Assembly (NCBI GenBank): GCA_016704485.1
Contig: JADJAA010000002.1
Coordinates: forward strand, 1,116,001-1,180,000
Reading direction: 5' to 3'
DNA length: 64,000 nt
Source: Flavobacteriales bacterium
GTDB taxonomy: Bacteria > Bacteroidota > Bacteroidia > Flavobacteriales_F > PHOS-HE28
The notes below the pieces were generated by a model. The model searched no databases. It was not told the origin of the DNA and saw only the letters and a program-made list of their open reading frames with translations. Each line of letters opens with the position of its first letter. Position 1 is the first letter of the stretch. A program made the translations under genes and the position numbers. Positions 1-10,500 of this stretch are shown here, piece after piece.

Positions 1-1495
1 TGTCATACACCACGCGATTCACGCCGTGTACGCGATTGATGATGGCATTCGATATTCGTGCCAAGAACTCGTACGGTAGGTGACACCAATCGGCGGTCAT
101 ACCATCCGTACTTGAAACAGCGCGCAAAGCAACAGCATTTTCATAGGTGCGTTCATCACCCATTACGCCAACGCTCTTTACCGGTAGCAGGATCGCACCC
201 GCTTGCCAGACCGTATCATACAGGCCTTCATCCTTCAACCCTTGAATGAAAATGTGATCCACCTCTTGCAGCAATGCTACTTTTTCTGGTGTGATGTCAC
301 CCAGGATCCTGATCGCCAATCCGGGACCAGGGAACGGATGCCTGCCGAGGATGTTCGGATCCAGACCCAACTCTTTACCTACCCTACGTACTTCGTCCTT
401 GAACAAAAGTCGCAAGGGTTCGATCACCTTCAAGTTCATCCGAGCCGGTAGGCCACCAACGTTGTGATGACTTTTGATCGTCACACTAGGTCCGTTCACG
501 CTCACACTCTCAATAACATCAGGGTAAATGGTGCCTTGTCCCAACCACTTGACATCAGTGATCCGTTTTGCTTCGGTATCGAATACATCGATGAACGTCT
601 TACCAATGGCCTTCCGTTTTTCCTCGGGATCATCGAGTCCAGCCAATGCTGAATAGAACAGGTCCTTGGCATCGACCCCTTTGATATTCAACCCAAGGTG
701 CTTATAGCTCTCCAGTACCGTATCGTATTCATTCTTACGCAACAGACCGTTATCCACGAAAATGCAATGCAACTGTTCACCAATTGCGCGATCCAACAAC
801 AAGGCAGCGACCGAACTATCAACGCCGCCACTTAAGGCAAGCACCACTTTGTCCGTTCCGATCTCCTGCTGAAGGCGTTGCACGGTCTGTTCAACAAAAC
901 TGTGCGGGGTCCAGTTCCCGGCACATTCACAGATACCGATCACAAAATTATGCAGCAGCTGCAAGCCATCCGTAGTGTGATAAACCTCCGGATGGAATTG
1001 TACGGCATAGGTAAGGTGATCTCCCAACGAGAACGCAGCGACGGGTACTTCCGGTGTGCTGGCAAGCACTTCCATGGCTTCGCTCGGAGCGGTTATAGTA
1101 TCTCCATGGCTCATCCAGACCTGTGTGCCTGCATCAATGCCATCGAATAAATGGCTGTCCCCGATGGTCGTTAGGTGTGCCCGTCCGTATTCACGTACAC
1201 TGGACCGCTCCACAGTGGCTCCGGTACGTTTGGCCAACAACTGCGCACCATAACAAACGCCAAGCACGGGCAACTTACCGAGGATCCCGGTGAGGTCTGG
1301 ATCAGGAGCACCAGGTTCATGAACGCTACTGGGGCTACCGCTGAGGATGACGCCTTTGATCGCTGGGTCACCAACGAATTGTTGCGCTTTACTGAAGGGA
1401 TGGATCTCGCAATACACGTTCAGTTCCCTGACCCGACGTGCTATGAGCTGGGTATACTGGGAACCGTGATCGAGGATCAGAATGGATTCTGGCAA
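1..1495 (-). CDS. guaA: GMP synthase (glutamine-hydrolysing), 3-prime end cut by window edge
   Basis: Amidates XMP to GMP with glutamine and ATP in purine synthesis; cytosolic. Reading the minus strand, an N-terminal class I glutamine amidotransferase begins ILILDHGSQYTQLIARRV and carries the nucleophile motif VLGVCYGAQ. It is followed by the ATP pyrophosphatase P-loop LSGGVDSSVAALL. The reading frame is still open at base 1, ending in NRVVYD, so roughly 14 residues are missing. An ATG at 1543 is in frame, but a TTTG-N18-TACTTTTG promoter covers it (1532-1561), so it would lie upstream of the transcript start. The TTG at 1495 gives MPESILILDHGSQ, the family's usual N-terminus, and is preferred. 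No amino-acid motif looks damaged. Confidence 0.95.
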   Translation of the reverse strand, partial: MPESILILDHGSQYTQLIARRVRELNVYCEIHPFSKAQQFVGDPAIKGVILSGSPSSVHEPGAPDPDLTGILGKLPVLGVCYGAQLLAKRTGATVERSSVREYGRAHLTTIGDSHLFDGIDAGTQVWMSHGDTITAPSEAMEVLASTPEVPVAAFSLGDHLTYAVQFHPEVYHTTDGLQLLHNFVIGICECAGNWTPHSFVEQTVQRLQQEIGTDKVVLALSGGVDSSVAALLLDRAIGEQLHCIFVDNGLLRKNEYDTVLESYKHLGLNIKGVDAKDLFYSALAGLDDPEEKRKAIGKTFIDVFDTEAKRITDVKWLGQGTIYPDVIESVSVNGPSVTIKSHHNVGGLPARMNLKVIEPLRLLFKDEVRRVGKELGLDPNILGRHPFPGPGLAIRILGDITPEKVALLQEVDHIFIQGLKDEGLYDTVWQAGAILLPVKSVGVMGDERTYENAVALRAVSSTDGMTADWCHLPYEFLARISNAIINRVHGVNRVVYD

Positions 1496-1531
1496 AAGAG
1501 GGTTTCTTGCGCTTAGTGCTGCAAAGGGTGC

Positions 1532-1561
1532 CAAAAGTAACATTGATGGGATGTTACCAAA
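1532..1561 (-). promoter_or_regulatory. Bacteroidota-type promoter of guaA
   Basis: On the minus strand TTTG (1561-1558), an 18-base spacer and TACTTTTG (1539-1532) match the -33 TTTG / -7 TAnnTTTG consensus of the Bacteroidota housekeeping sigma factor. Expected transcript start is near 1526, which decides between the ATG at 1543 and the TTG at 1495 for guaA. Confidence 0.7.
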
Positions 1562-1992
1562 GCCGCCGCTCGGCGAACAGGATTCCCCTGATCCGTATTA
1601 ACTCTATCCACATGCAACCGAAGCGTTGAAAGCGTTGGTGAACGTTGGTTTGTCCACGCACCCAAAGCAATGAATAGTATCACGCTCGACCCATAGGCCC
1701 CCCTTATTTTCGGCGCAGTTCGTGCGAAGTCGAGAACGAGGGCCCGGGAGCTCGCCTGCCAAACGGCTGGGTGAGGTTCAGATCGTTCATAAGTTTTGCG
1801 TCCTTAGGCGGCCAATTGGTTAAGGATCACGTCTTATCATAGGAATGTGGATAAACGAGGACCGATCCATAGATCTCGTATCTTGCACTGTTATTACGCG
1901 TGCTCTCCGGCGTAAGAAACTTCGATCAATGATAACGATCCGGTGATGTGGATGAACGTAGAACGACGGAACTTTGTGGCGTAACGTATAGA
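1562..1992. other. Intergenic region between divergent genes
   Basis: About 430 bases between guaA and the Calx-beta gene. The guaA promoter lies at its left edge. I see no RNA gene, repeat or convincing small ORF. A GTG at 1948 is in frame with the next gene, but the residues it would add precede a normal signal peptide and look untranslated. Confidence 0.5.
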
Positions 1993-4900
1993 ATGAACGG
2001 AAGAACCAGAACCCTTAGTGCAGGTCTTACAGGACCAAAGCGGCTAGTGTTTATGCTAGCGGCGCTCATGTTCTGTGGGATAGGGTTTGGGCAGGGCACG
2101 GAGAATTTTGAGAATATTCCTACTGGGAGTTCCAATAGCTACCAAAACAGAACATGGACGGGTACGGATGGTGTGATTTGGACAGCACAAGGTGCGCGTA
2201 CGGATCAAACTATTAACACTAAGGCAATTTGTTTTGGGCAGAATTCACATGGAACACGCAACGTAATCTCACCGGTTTATGCTAGTGGCATGGGAACCCT
2301 TTCTTTCAACTATGTTCGTGGATTTACTGGCGCTGGTGCCAGAACGCTGCAGATCTTTGTCAATGGATTACAATATGGAGTGGACATCAATGTTAGTCAG
2401 GTTTCGGATGTAGTCGTGTTACATACTGAGACCATTAACTTAGGGGGATCCGTACAATTGGAGATCCGAAGTATTACAAATGGTCAGGTGAGAGTCGATG
2501 ATATCAATTGGACACCCTACACTGCTGGACCAACAATATCGCATACCGCCGCAACGGATTTTGCAAGTGAGGCTGCCGGCACGGTTACGGTTACATTGCC
2601 AATTAGCCCCGCTGCTACTGGGGCAGGGACTGCGACTATTACTGTTCTCAATGGTCCAGGATGCACTTACACCACGGACTATACCACAAACCCAGCTGTA
2701 GCTGCCGGAACGATAACTGTCCCCATTGCGATCAATGATGTAAGTGTGACATTCGATCTGACCATTGTAGATGACATCATTACTGAATCGAACGAGACCA
2801 TCAGATTCACTATATCCGGTACTACCGGTGGAACCGCGATCGGCACACCTACTTTTCAGATCTTCACGATCCTGGATAATGATGTTACCCCAACAGTGAA
2901 TTTTGGCACGTTGAGCATTTCAGTCATGGAGAACATTGGTGCAGCGCAGGCTTTCACGCTCAACATCAATCCACCGGCACTTACGGCAGGGAATATTACG
3001 ATCACGATCACGAACGGGCCAGGAGCAACGTGTGGTGGGGGAAATGATTACAATATCGCGTTGCCGCCATTCGTTCCGCAACCATGCGGTGTGTTCAACA
3101 TTCCGTATGCCGCAGGAGCTACATCAGCTACCTTCAATGCGTATGCGAATAATGATGTGCTGGTTGAATTAACTGAAACGGTAACCTTTACAGTTACCGG
3201 AGTTCCGGGTGATATGGCCATTGGTGGCAGTAATTCAAGTACGCTTACGATCGGTGATAATGATTCACCCGCAACGATACTTGAACCAGGTGATCTAATT
3301 ATTGTGGGTGTTAACGCGAACGATTTTGCTTGCTCTGGAGCACCGGGTTATGACCTAGTCAGTTTCTTCTGTTTCAAACCGATCGTACCTGGAACAACGA
3401 TCATAATCACTGACAACGGGTATGAGCGTTGCAATGCCGGCCAGTGGGGCAACTCCGAAGGCACAGTGCGTATGACCCGAACAGGAATTGCGATACCGGC
3501 CGGACAAGTAATTACGTTCCGGATAGAGAACACCTCGGGTCCAACGAACATTACATCTTTTGCACCGGATGGCGCATGGACCTGTGCAACCCTTAATGCT
3601 CCCCCTGGCGCATCATTCCCAACAGCTGTAGCATTGAATAATGGTGGGGATCAGCTCTTCTTCATGCAGGGTAATTCTTGGAACAGCGGCACCGCTCCTG
3701 GAAATGTTCACCAACATAATGCCACCTATACCGGAACGATATTATATGCCTTCAGCTCGAACCCTGCTCCGAATTGGACCGCAGCATGTAATGGAAGTGG
3801 ATCACAGCTAAGCAACTTGCCTCCTGGAGTTGAATGCTTCAGCATGGCACCTACCTCAGCCAGCGATTTTGGCAAGTATGATGGCTTTCTATCTGCGGCC
3901 TCACAACGGGACTGGATCATACGCGTAGATGATGAAACGAATTGGACTGCCTATTCCACCTGTGGTTTTTACAATACCATGGGCAATAGTTGGGTCTCAT
4001 CACCAATTCTCCCCATCATCGTTGCACCCTTCATACCGGGCAAATGGCGCGGGACCAAGAGTACGGATTGGTTCGATTGCAAGAATTGGGACGATGTGCA
4101 GATACCTGTTGCAACCACGGATGTTACTATAGATCCGGCATTAGGATTCTCATTTCGATCCTGCACGGTTGGTCAAGCAAGCGGGTTGCAGCCAGGGGGA
4201 ACTGGGGTTTGTGCATCTGTTACAATGACCAGCAATACCGCTAGTACGCGAATCCTTGTTGTTGATGTGAACAGCACGTTGAATATTGGTGGTGAACTAC
4301 GTCAAACAACAACAGCATCCGGATTGTTGATGAATACCTTGTTGAACACGAATGCAACGTTGACCGCAACCAATCTCTATCTGGAAGCTGTGGGAAGTAC
4401 GAATAATGCGGGCTTCTTATCGACACAGCCTTCAGCCCTTGCTACATTCAGTGGTGATGTGACCATTGCAGATGGTGGGTGGATCAACTTAACAGGAGGG
4501 CGTATGCGCGTGCAAGGAAACTGGGACAACCAGCGCGACGCAAGTTGGTTCGCTGAGACCAATAGTACGGTTGAGTTCACAGGCACTGGGGCACAAAGCA
4601 TTAGTATGGCTACCGGCGCTGAGGTCTTCGCTACGCTACTCGTGAATAAGCCTTCTGGATCCCTTACGCTGAACAGCCCCATTCAGGTACGCACGTTATT
4701 GGACCTGACCAGTGGGCTTGTTAATACCAGCGACCCAGGTGGTCTATTGACTTTATTGAATGGTAGCGCGTGGGCGAATGCATCAGACTTAGGCCCCGTG
4801 AGCTTTGTGAATGGACCCATGGAGAAGATCGGGAATACACCCTTTACGTTCCCCGTAGGTAAAGGATCCAGCTTAAGACCATGTGGCATTACGCCGAGTG

Positions 4901-5808
4901 GAGCAACCATTAGCAATTCGTTCATTGCCGAGTACTTCCCTATTACGTCATATTCATGGGGGATCATCATGGAACCAACGCTTCATCATCTCAGCCAGTG
5001 CGAACATTGGTTGATCGATCGTAGGGCGGGTTTAGCTTCCGCCACGGTTCAATTGACCTGGGATACACCCGAAAGTTGTGGTGTGACCGACTTGCCTGAT
5101 CTTCGGGTTGCGCGTTGGGATATTGCGAATTCCATCTGGCGCGACCGTGGAAATGGTGGAGCTGCCGGAACTTTATTGACCGGCACGATACCTACCGCGG
5201 CGATCCAGACCAATGCAGATTTCAATACACTTCCTGGCCCGACGGCATGGACCTTGGGTTCCATAACCGCAGAGAATCCCCTACCGATTGAATTGATATC
5301 CTTTACTGCCAAGGTTGAGGAGCCATGGGTGCGGTTGGATTGGACCACGGCCAGCGAACGGAACAACGACTTCTTTACCGTAGAACGCAGTGCGGATGGA
5401 GAACATTTCACGAACATCCATGAAGAACTTGGAGCTGGTAATAGCCAACAAGTACTCAATTACCTCACCTTCGATCGCGAGCCATTGACAGGTCTTAGTT
5501 ACTACCGCTTACGCCAAACGGATTTTGACGGTACCAGTGAACTTTCCGGGGTCGTAACCGTGTACAGAGGTATTGGAACTGATCGCCCGTTGGTAGTCTT
5601 CGGTGATGCGGACCAACTGACGGCGATGCATGGCTTCCCGGTCGGTAGTTACTATGAACTCTTGGACATGACCGGACGTTTGATCACCTCCGGAACCGTG
5701 TTGCAGGAAGACAGACTGCAACTTCCTGCGAACGGATTGCAACGTGGTGCGTATCTGTTCCGATTAAGTGACGGGCAACGGACGGAGAGTGTACGCTTCG
5801 TTTATTGA
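1993..5808 (+). CDS. Secreted Calx-beta domain protein with T9SS-type C-terminus
   Basis: About 1271 residues, exported. The ATG at 1993 gives a long N-region and a hydrophobic stretch RLVFMLAALMFCGIGFGQ, a signal peptide; a GTG at 1948 would add 15 unlikely residues. Two Calx-beta-like units follow at roughly 180-420 (DDIITESNETIRFTISG, NDVLVELTETVTFTVTG). Next comes a globular module around 435-680 beginning GDLIIVGVNANDFACSG. A segment LPIELISFTAKVEEPWVRLDW opens the fibronectin-like region that usually precedes the sorting domain in this phylum. The last 75 residues (YYELLDMTGRLI, GAYLFRLSDG) resemble a type A T9SS sorting domain, though a clear PNP motif is missing. Likely a surface or released adhesive protein; ligand unknown. 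It ends 15 bases from the convergent bshC. Confidence 0.85.
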   Translation: MNGRTRTLSAGLTGPKRLVFMLAALMFCGIGFGQGTENFENIPTGSSNSYQNRTWTGTDGVIWTAQGARTDQTINTKAICFGQNSHGTRNVISPVYASGMGTLSFNYVRGFTGAGARTLQIFVNGLQYGVDINVSQVSDVVVLHTETINLGGSVQLEIRSITNGQVRVDDINWTPYTAGPTISHTAATDFASEAAGTVTVTLPISPAATGAGTATITVLNGPGCTYTTDYTTNPAVAAGTITVPIAINDVSVTFDLTIVDDIITESNETIRFTISGTTGGTAIGTPTFQIFTILDNDVTPTVNFGTLSISVMENIGAAQAFTLNINPPALTAGNITITITNGPGATCGGGNDYNIALPPFVPQPCGVFNIPYAAGATSATFNAYANNDVLVELTETVTFTVTGVPGDMAIGGSNSSTLTIGDNDSPATILEPGDLIIVGVNANDFACSGAPGYDLVSFFCFKPIVPGTTIIITDNGYERCNAGQWGNSEGTVRMTRTGIAIPAGQVITFRIENTSGPTNITSFAPDGAWTCATLNAPPGASFPTAVALNNGGDQLFFMQGNSWNSGTAPGNVHQHNATYTGTILYAFSSNPAPNWTAACNGSGSQLSNLPPGVECFSMAPTSASDFGKYDGFLSAASQRDWIIRVDDETNWTAYSTCGFYNTMGNSWVSSPILPIIVAPFIPGKWRGTKSTDWFDCKNWDDVQIPVATTDVTIDPALGFSFRSCTVGQASGLQPGGTGVCASVTMTSNTASTRILVVDVNSTLNIGGELRQTTTASGLLMNTLLNTNATLTATNLYLEAVGSTNNAGFLSTQPSALATFSGDVTIADGGWINLTGGRMRVQGNWDNQRDASWFAETNSTVEFTGTGAQSISMATGAEVFATLLVNKPSGSLTLNSPIQVRTLLDLTSGLVNTSDPGGLLTLLNGSAWANASDLGPVSFVNGPMEKIGNTPFTFPVGKGSSLRPCGITPSGATISNSFIAEYFPITSYSWGIIMEPTLHHLSQCEHWLIDRRAGLASATVQLTWDTPESCGVTDLPDLRVARWDIANSIWRDRGNGGAAGTLLTGTIPTAAIQTNADFNTLPGPTAWTLGSITAENPLPIELISFTAKVEEPWVRLDWTTASERNNDFFTVERSADGEHFTNIHEELGAGNSQQVLNYLTFDREPLTGLSYYRLRQTDFDGTSELSGVVTVYRGIGTDRPLVVFGDADQLTAMHGFPVGSYYELLDMTGRLITSGTVLQEDRLQLPANGLQRGAYLFRLSDGQRTESVRFVY

Positions 5809-5823
5809 GCGTTCCTCACTCCC

Positions 5824-7407
5824 CTACTCTTCGATCACCGCGAACTGGTGCACAAGCGGATCCAATTGCATGAGCAACACATCGATGTAGCCCATGCCGT
5901 ACATCGCCAATAGCGGCAGGATATTATCCCGGCGTTCTTGCAACCCCCCTCCCGGAAATACAGCTTCTTGAATTCGTGCCAAGCGATCTAACGGAATGGC
6001 TTGGTTCTGTTTCGCAGCACGCACCAATCCTTTTCCGATCCTGTCCAGACCGAATAACGCGGAAGCACGGCGTGCTTCCACTGCGCCCTTCAACGTGCTA
6101 TCCGCGGCTTCTGCTCGCTTTAGAAGGTCATTGTAAAAAGCATTCAACAGTTCGCGTTCCGGATCCAGATCGGTATCAAGGTCACCAAGGCTTTTTGCGA
6201 CTACTTCACGCAGTTCTTCTTGGGGCTTAAAAAGGTCAGCTACATCCAAGCCAAGCTCCTTCCATTGCCGCACATGTTTCTCTGAAATGAAAGCTGCACT
6301 CGTCCGCAGGAACAGTGCTGGCATCGGGACTTGGAGTGCTTGGAACACCCACTTCAATTGGAACCAGTAAGCGAGTTCACCTCCACCGCCTACGTACGCG
6401 ACGTTCGGTAAGATGGTTTCCTGATAGATCGGTCTTAAGACAACGTTGGGCGAGAACCGTTCCGGGTGTTGTTCCAGCTCGTTGAGCAACTCATCCAAAG
6501 AGAACGATGGTCCATTGTTCAATACCTGATAGCGATCACCTTGCCGCTCTATTCTGGAACGATCACCGGTTCTCAGGTAGAACAAATTGATCTCACGTGC
6601 ATGTGCTTGAGCTCCGTAATTCTTGGCCAATTTCTCATTGGCATAACTAACAGCACGTTGCGCTACTTGGTTGAGCAGCTCCTCTTGCATTGCAGGTATG
6701 AACAGGCGTTTCAGGTCGCGATCATCCGCATCCAAACAAACCACACCGAGATGCCCGAACAGACCATTCACGAACAAACGTGTTGCCTGAGCTAGTGTAT
6801 ACTCGGGACGATAAGATGACCTTAAGAGAGCTGCTATTTCAGCCGCATGTGGCCCTTGTCCGATCAACTGAATGCATTCATCAACGACCGCATCAATGCC
6901 TGTCAATGGCAACGGACCTACTGCTCCACTGATCTCCCCTGGCCATTGAACTTTAACTCCGTTGATCCATGCATGATCGATCTCAGGCCGATCATGATCT
7001 TCAGTCGCCATCCAGAACACAGGTATGACGGGTTTTCCGCGTTCATCTGAAAGTTTCTTGGCAAGCCTCACACTATTCAGGATCTTGAAGGGCACATACA
7101 ACGGACCGGTGAACAAACAAAGCTGGTGACCAGTGGTCAGTGTTAAGCAATCATCCTGTGCAAGTGCAATTAGGCTCTCGCTCACTTTTTCATGTATCGG
7201 AATGCCAGCATATTGCTTCCGAAGGACTTCACATAGAACCTCCCTATTGATAGCCGGGAATTTTCTATCTCGAGCAGCGGTCAATAAACCCGCCAACGTT
7301 GGCGGGAAATTGTACAGCTCATCCAACGCCTTCTCTTTTGACAGGTAATCCAATACCAACGGCGAGAACCGTTGGGTATCAGCATAGCGAATATGGTTCA
7401 CAGGCAT
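5824..7407 (-). CDS. bshC: Bacillithiol biosynthesis cysteine-adding enzyme BshC
   Basis: 527 residues, the normal family length, cytosolic. Recognised by the conserved TTGHQLCLFTGPLYVPFK stretch near residue 93, by VFWMATEDHDRPEIDHAW, and by PNVAYVGGGGELAYWFQLK in the second half. BshC is thought to add cysteine to glucosaminyl-malate in the last step of bacillithiol synthesis and is common in Bacteroidota. No bshA or bshB is nearby. The ATG lies five bases from a TACATTTG box, so the mRNA is probably leaderless. It converges on the Calx-beta gene with only 15 bases between stops. Confidence 0.93.
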   Translation of the reverse strand: MPVNHIRYADTQRFSPLVLDYLSKEKALDELYNFPPTLAGLLTAARDRKFPAINREVLCEVLRKQYAGIPIHEKVSESLIALAQDDCLTLTTGHQLCLFTGPLYVPFKILNSVRLAKKLSDERGKPVIPVFWMATEDHDRPEIDHAWINGVKVQWPGEISGAVGPLPLTGIDAVVDECIQLIGQGPHAAEIAALLRSSYRPEYTLAQATRLFVNGLFGHLGVVCLDADDRDLKRLFIPAMQEELLNQVAQRAVSYANEKLAKNYGAQAHAREINLFYLRTGDRSRIERQGDRYQVLNNGPSFSLDELLNELEQHPERFSPNVVLRPIYQETILPNVAYVGGGGELAYWFQLKWVFQALQVPMPALFLRTSAAFISEKHVRQWKELGLDVADLFKPQEELREVVAKSLGDLDTDLDPERELLNAFYNDLLKRAEAADSTLKGAVEARRASALFGLDRIGKGLVRAAKQNQAIPLDRLARIQEAVFPGGGLQERRDNILPLLAMYGMGYIDVLLMQLDPLVHQFAVIEE

Positions 7408-7412
7408 TGGCG

Positions 7413-7420
7413 CAAATGTA
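7413..7420 (-). promoter_or_regulatory. -7 box of bshC
   Basis: TACATTTG on the minus strand, followed by CGCCA and the bshC ATG at 7407. It matches TAnnTTTG exactly. No good -33 TTG is present. Transcription would begin at or next to the start codon. Confidence 0.6.
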
Positions 7421-7533
7421 CCTCCCTGCCGGCGTTCAGTTCGGAATCCGTGTTAGGGCTCTAAGGGTGATCTTGGATTACTCCGGACAAAGCACATACC
7501 GAACTTATATTGACCTCCCAACGACGCCCCCAT

Positions 7534-10500
7534 ATGAGAAAGACCCTTACCCTACTGATCGTGATCTTGTTGAATGCCCCATTGCTGTTGGCTCAGGACG
7601 ATACCATTCGCGTTCAAACGCTTACATACGACTCAATAACCACGCGCCGTGGTTGGTGGGTTTTCCCCGATGAGAGCCATACGTTCAGAAAGGTATTGAT
7701 GCACCATACGTTGAAATGTGACCCACAGACCACGCAAGATGGATTCCCGTGTGGGGAATGGGATTATTTGACACACAGTGAGGTCTATGAACATACGGGA
7801 GTACTGGACTCAACAGCGCTGCAACACCCATATTTCCTGGTAGGCACGCAAGCGCCTGATAGCGTAGATCAAATTCCTTCATTGGGGCATGATCAGTATC
7901 AGCAATGGCAGCAGACACCGACACTGTTATCAGGGTCCACGGAAACCTTGGCTACCATAGGCGATGGTGTAATTGCCGATGACGCGATCTTTCACGCAAC
8001 ACTTGGCGTAACGCGATCCCAAAGCATTTATCCGGTTAATAAATTGGAGCTTGCCGGTCTTAGTGCAGGCCAGCCCATTCACCAATTGCGTTTACCACTA
8101 ACGGATGCAAGCGGAAGGTTCCGTATAAAGGTGAGGATGAAGAACAATGGCACTGCAGGCCTCACGGATACGTTCGTGGATACCGCTTTCACCACTGTAT
8201 ATGAAGCAAACACCGAACTGGTGAACGACCTAAGGCTGACACTACACTCCCCGTTCGTTTGGGATGGTGTGCAGGATATTTTGGTCGATATGATCGTTGA
8301 GCAACTGGATGAAGGCTCGTACGCCGCCATAAGCTCAACATGGGAGGAGGAAACCACCAAACAGCTACAACATTGGGGCAAAGACGGCTATGTGGAATTG
8401 AAGAACGATCATCTAGCCATGGATCCCGCACCAATGGCGCAACTGGGCGATGCGATCACCATTACATTCAAGGCATTCGGGGCACCTGAGCTACCGATGA
8501 ATACGACCATGCTTGAGGCATTGGATGCGACCGGAACGCGGATATTGAACATCCATTTACCGTGGAGCGATGGACACATGTACTGGGATGCCGGCAATGA
8601 TGGAAGCGGAACGGACCGGATCGAGAAACTGGCACCAGCGGCAAACATTGGTGGCCAATGGAATACGTGGGCTTTTGTAAAAAATGCAGCCACCGGTTCC
8701 ATGAAGATCTACCTCAATGGTCAATTGTGGCATACCGGAACCGGTAAAACGAAGCCGCTTACGGGCATTACCCAAGTGCGTATCGGCGCTGGCGTGAATG
8801 GCGATTACCCTTACACTGGTGCTTTGGACGACCTGAATATTTTCAAAACCGAAGTAAGTGCAGCGACCATTGCCACATGGCATGATAGCATGATGAGCTT
8901 CTCTCATCCGAACTACGCGGACCTTGTATATTCCTATAACTTTTCTGAAGTACCGAGTGCCACTACTGCCTTAGGTATTCCCGGTTTACCAGATGCGCAA
9001 CTCATGGGTACCGTTCGCCGGAACAGACGAATGATAGATGAAATGGTCTTCAGTGCCCAAACGACCTCGATCCGCCCGAACATCACCTTCGTTCAAGGCG
9101 ATCAGACAGTGGTACAGGACAGCACCTTGGCCAGCATTCCGCGCCCGGGTTCGCTCCTTTCCATAGTGGAGCATGCGGTACAGGGCAATGCCGTAGTGCC
9201 AACGGATACCATTTACGGTTTTCTGGGCGAATGGAACTACACCTATGCTCCGGACCACTCGATCGTGGACAGCGTTTACACCACGGGAGCGATCCATTAC
9301 AACGACACTTTGAACTACTTCGGTGAGCCGTTCGAAGTGCTGAACAGATTTGAGATCGGTCGTTTCATTACGCCATACGGGATCAATTTGAGCTTAGGGC
9401 CGCAAGGGTTCCGATGGACCTATGATGTAACGGATTACCAATGGCTCTTGCACGATAGTGTGGAGTTGAGCTCCGGTAATCAGCAGGAATTGATCGATCT
9501 TGAATTCGAAATGATCGAAGGAATAGCGCCACGTTCCGTTGTGAACCACCAACGACCATGGGGCCAAATGGGCAGCTATACCTATGCGGATCTGGACAAC
9601 GATGTGAAGCTTCCGCCGGTAACCGTACAGTTGGATCCGGCAGCAAGTCAATGGAGCTTGCGCACGCGCTTGACAGGTCACGGCCATAACAGCAATACTG
9701 GGGACTATCCGCATTGTTGCGAGTGGAAGGACAATACGCACTATGTAAAAGTGAACGGAGCACAAGTTGATCAATGGCACATTTGGCAGACCAATGATTG
9801 TGCGTTGAACCCAGTGTATCCGCAGGGAGGAACGTGGCTTGGAAGTAGAGAAGGATGGTGCCCAGGGGATGTGGTGAAGGACCACACGGTGGAACTGACC
9901 TCGGTATTATCCGGCGGAAGTGTTGACTTGGACTATGACATAACACCCGTACCGGGAAGTAATGTCGGCATGGGTGGGGGGAATTATGTGATCAACATGG
10001 ATCTGCTCGAATTCAGTGCACCATCATTTGCATTGGATGCGGAGATACTTGATGTGCAACGTCCAAGTGATGCGGACTATCGCCGAAGGGATAACCCGAT
10101 CTGTTACGATCCGTTGGTGGAACTCAGGAACGCGGGAGGAACTGACCTCACTGAAGTAACATTCACATACAGCGTTAGCGGAGGCACACCACTCACGTAC
10201 ACCTGGAACGGTAATTTGAAGCACATGCAGACCGCATTGGTTTCACTACCTGTTGTGAATGCCTCGTTCTGGAATGGTGATAACGAGCATGTATTCACGG
10301 CTACCGTGAGTACACCGAATGGAGGAAGCGATATGTATTCGGCCAATGACAGCTACAATACCACATTCGCTCTTCCTTCTGTTTACACCACCGATGTGCT
10401 CTTGCATTACAAGACCAACAACCGACCTTCGGAGAATACCGTAACGGTAAGGGATATCACAGGTACTGTAGTATTCAACCGTAGCGCACACGTGGCGAAC

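Noticed and set aside
1948..1992. GTG start for the Calx-beta gene
   Set aside because: The added 15 residues do not resemble a signal peptide start. ATG 1993 gives a normal one.
9383..9946. Minus-strand frame of 187 codons
   Set aside because: Antisense to the PNGase F-like gene, rich in Ser/Arg/His with no domain, while the plus-strand frame has clear family motifs.
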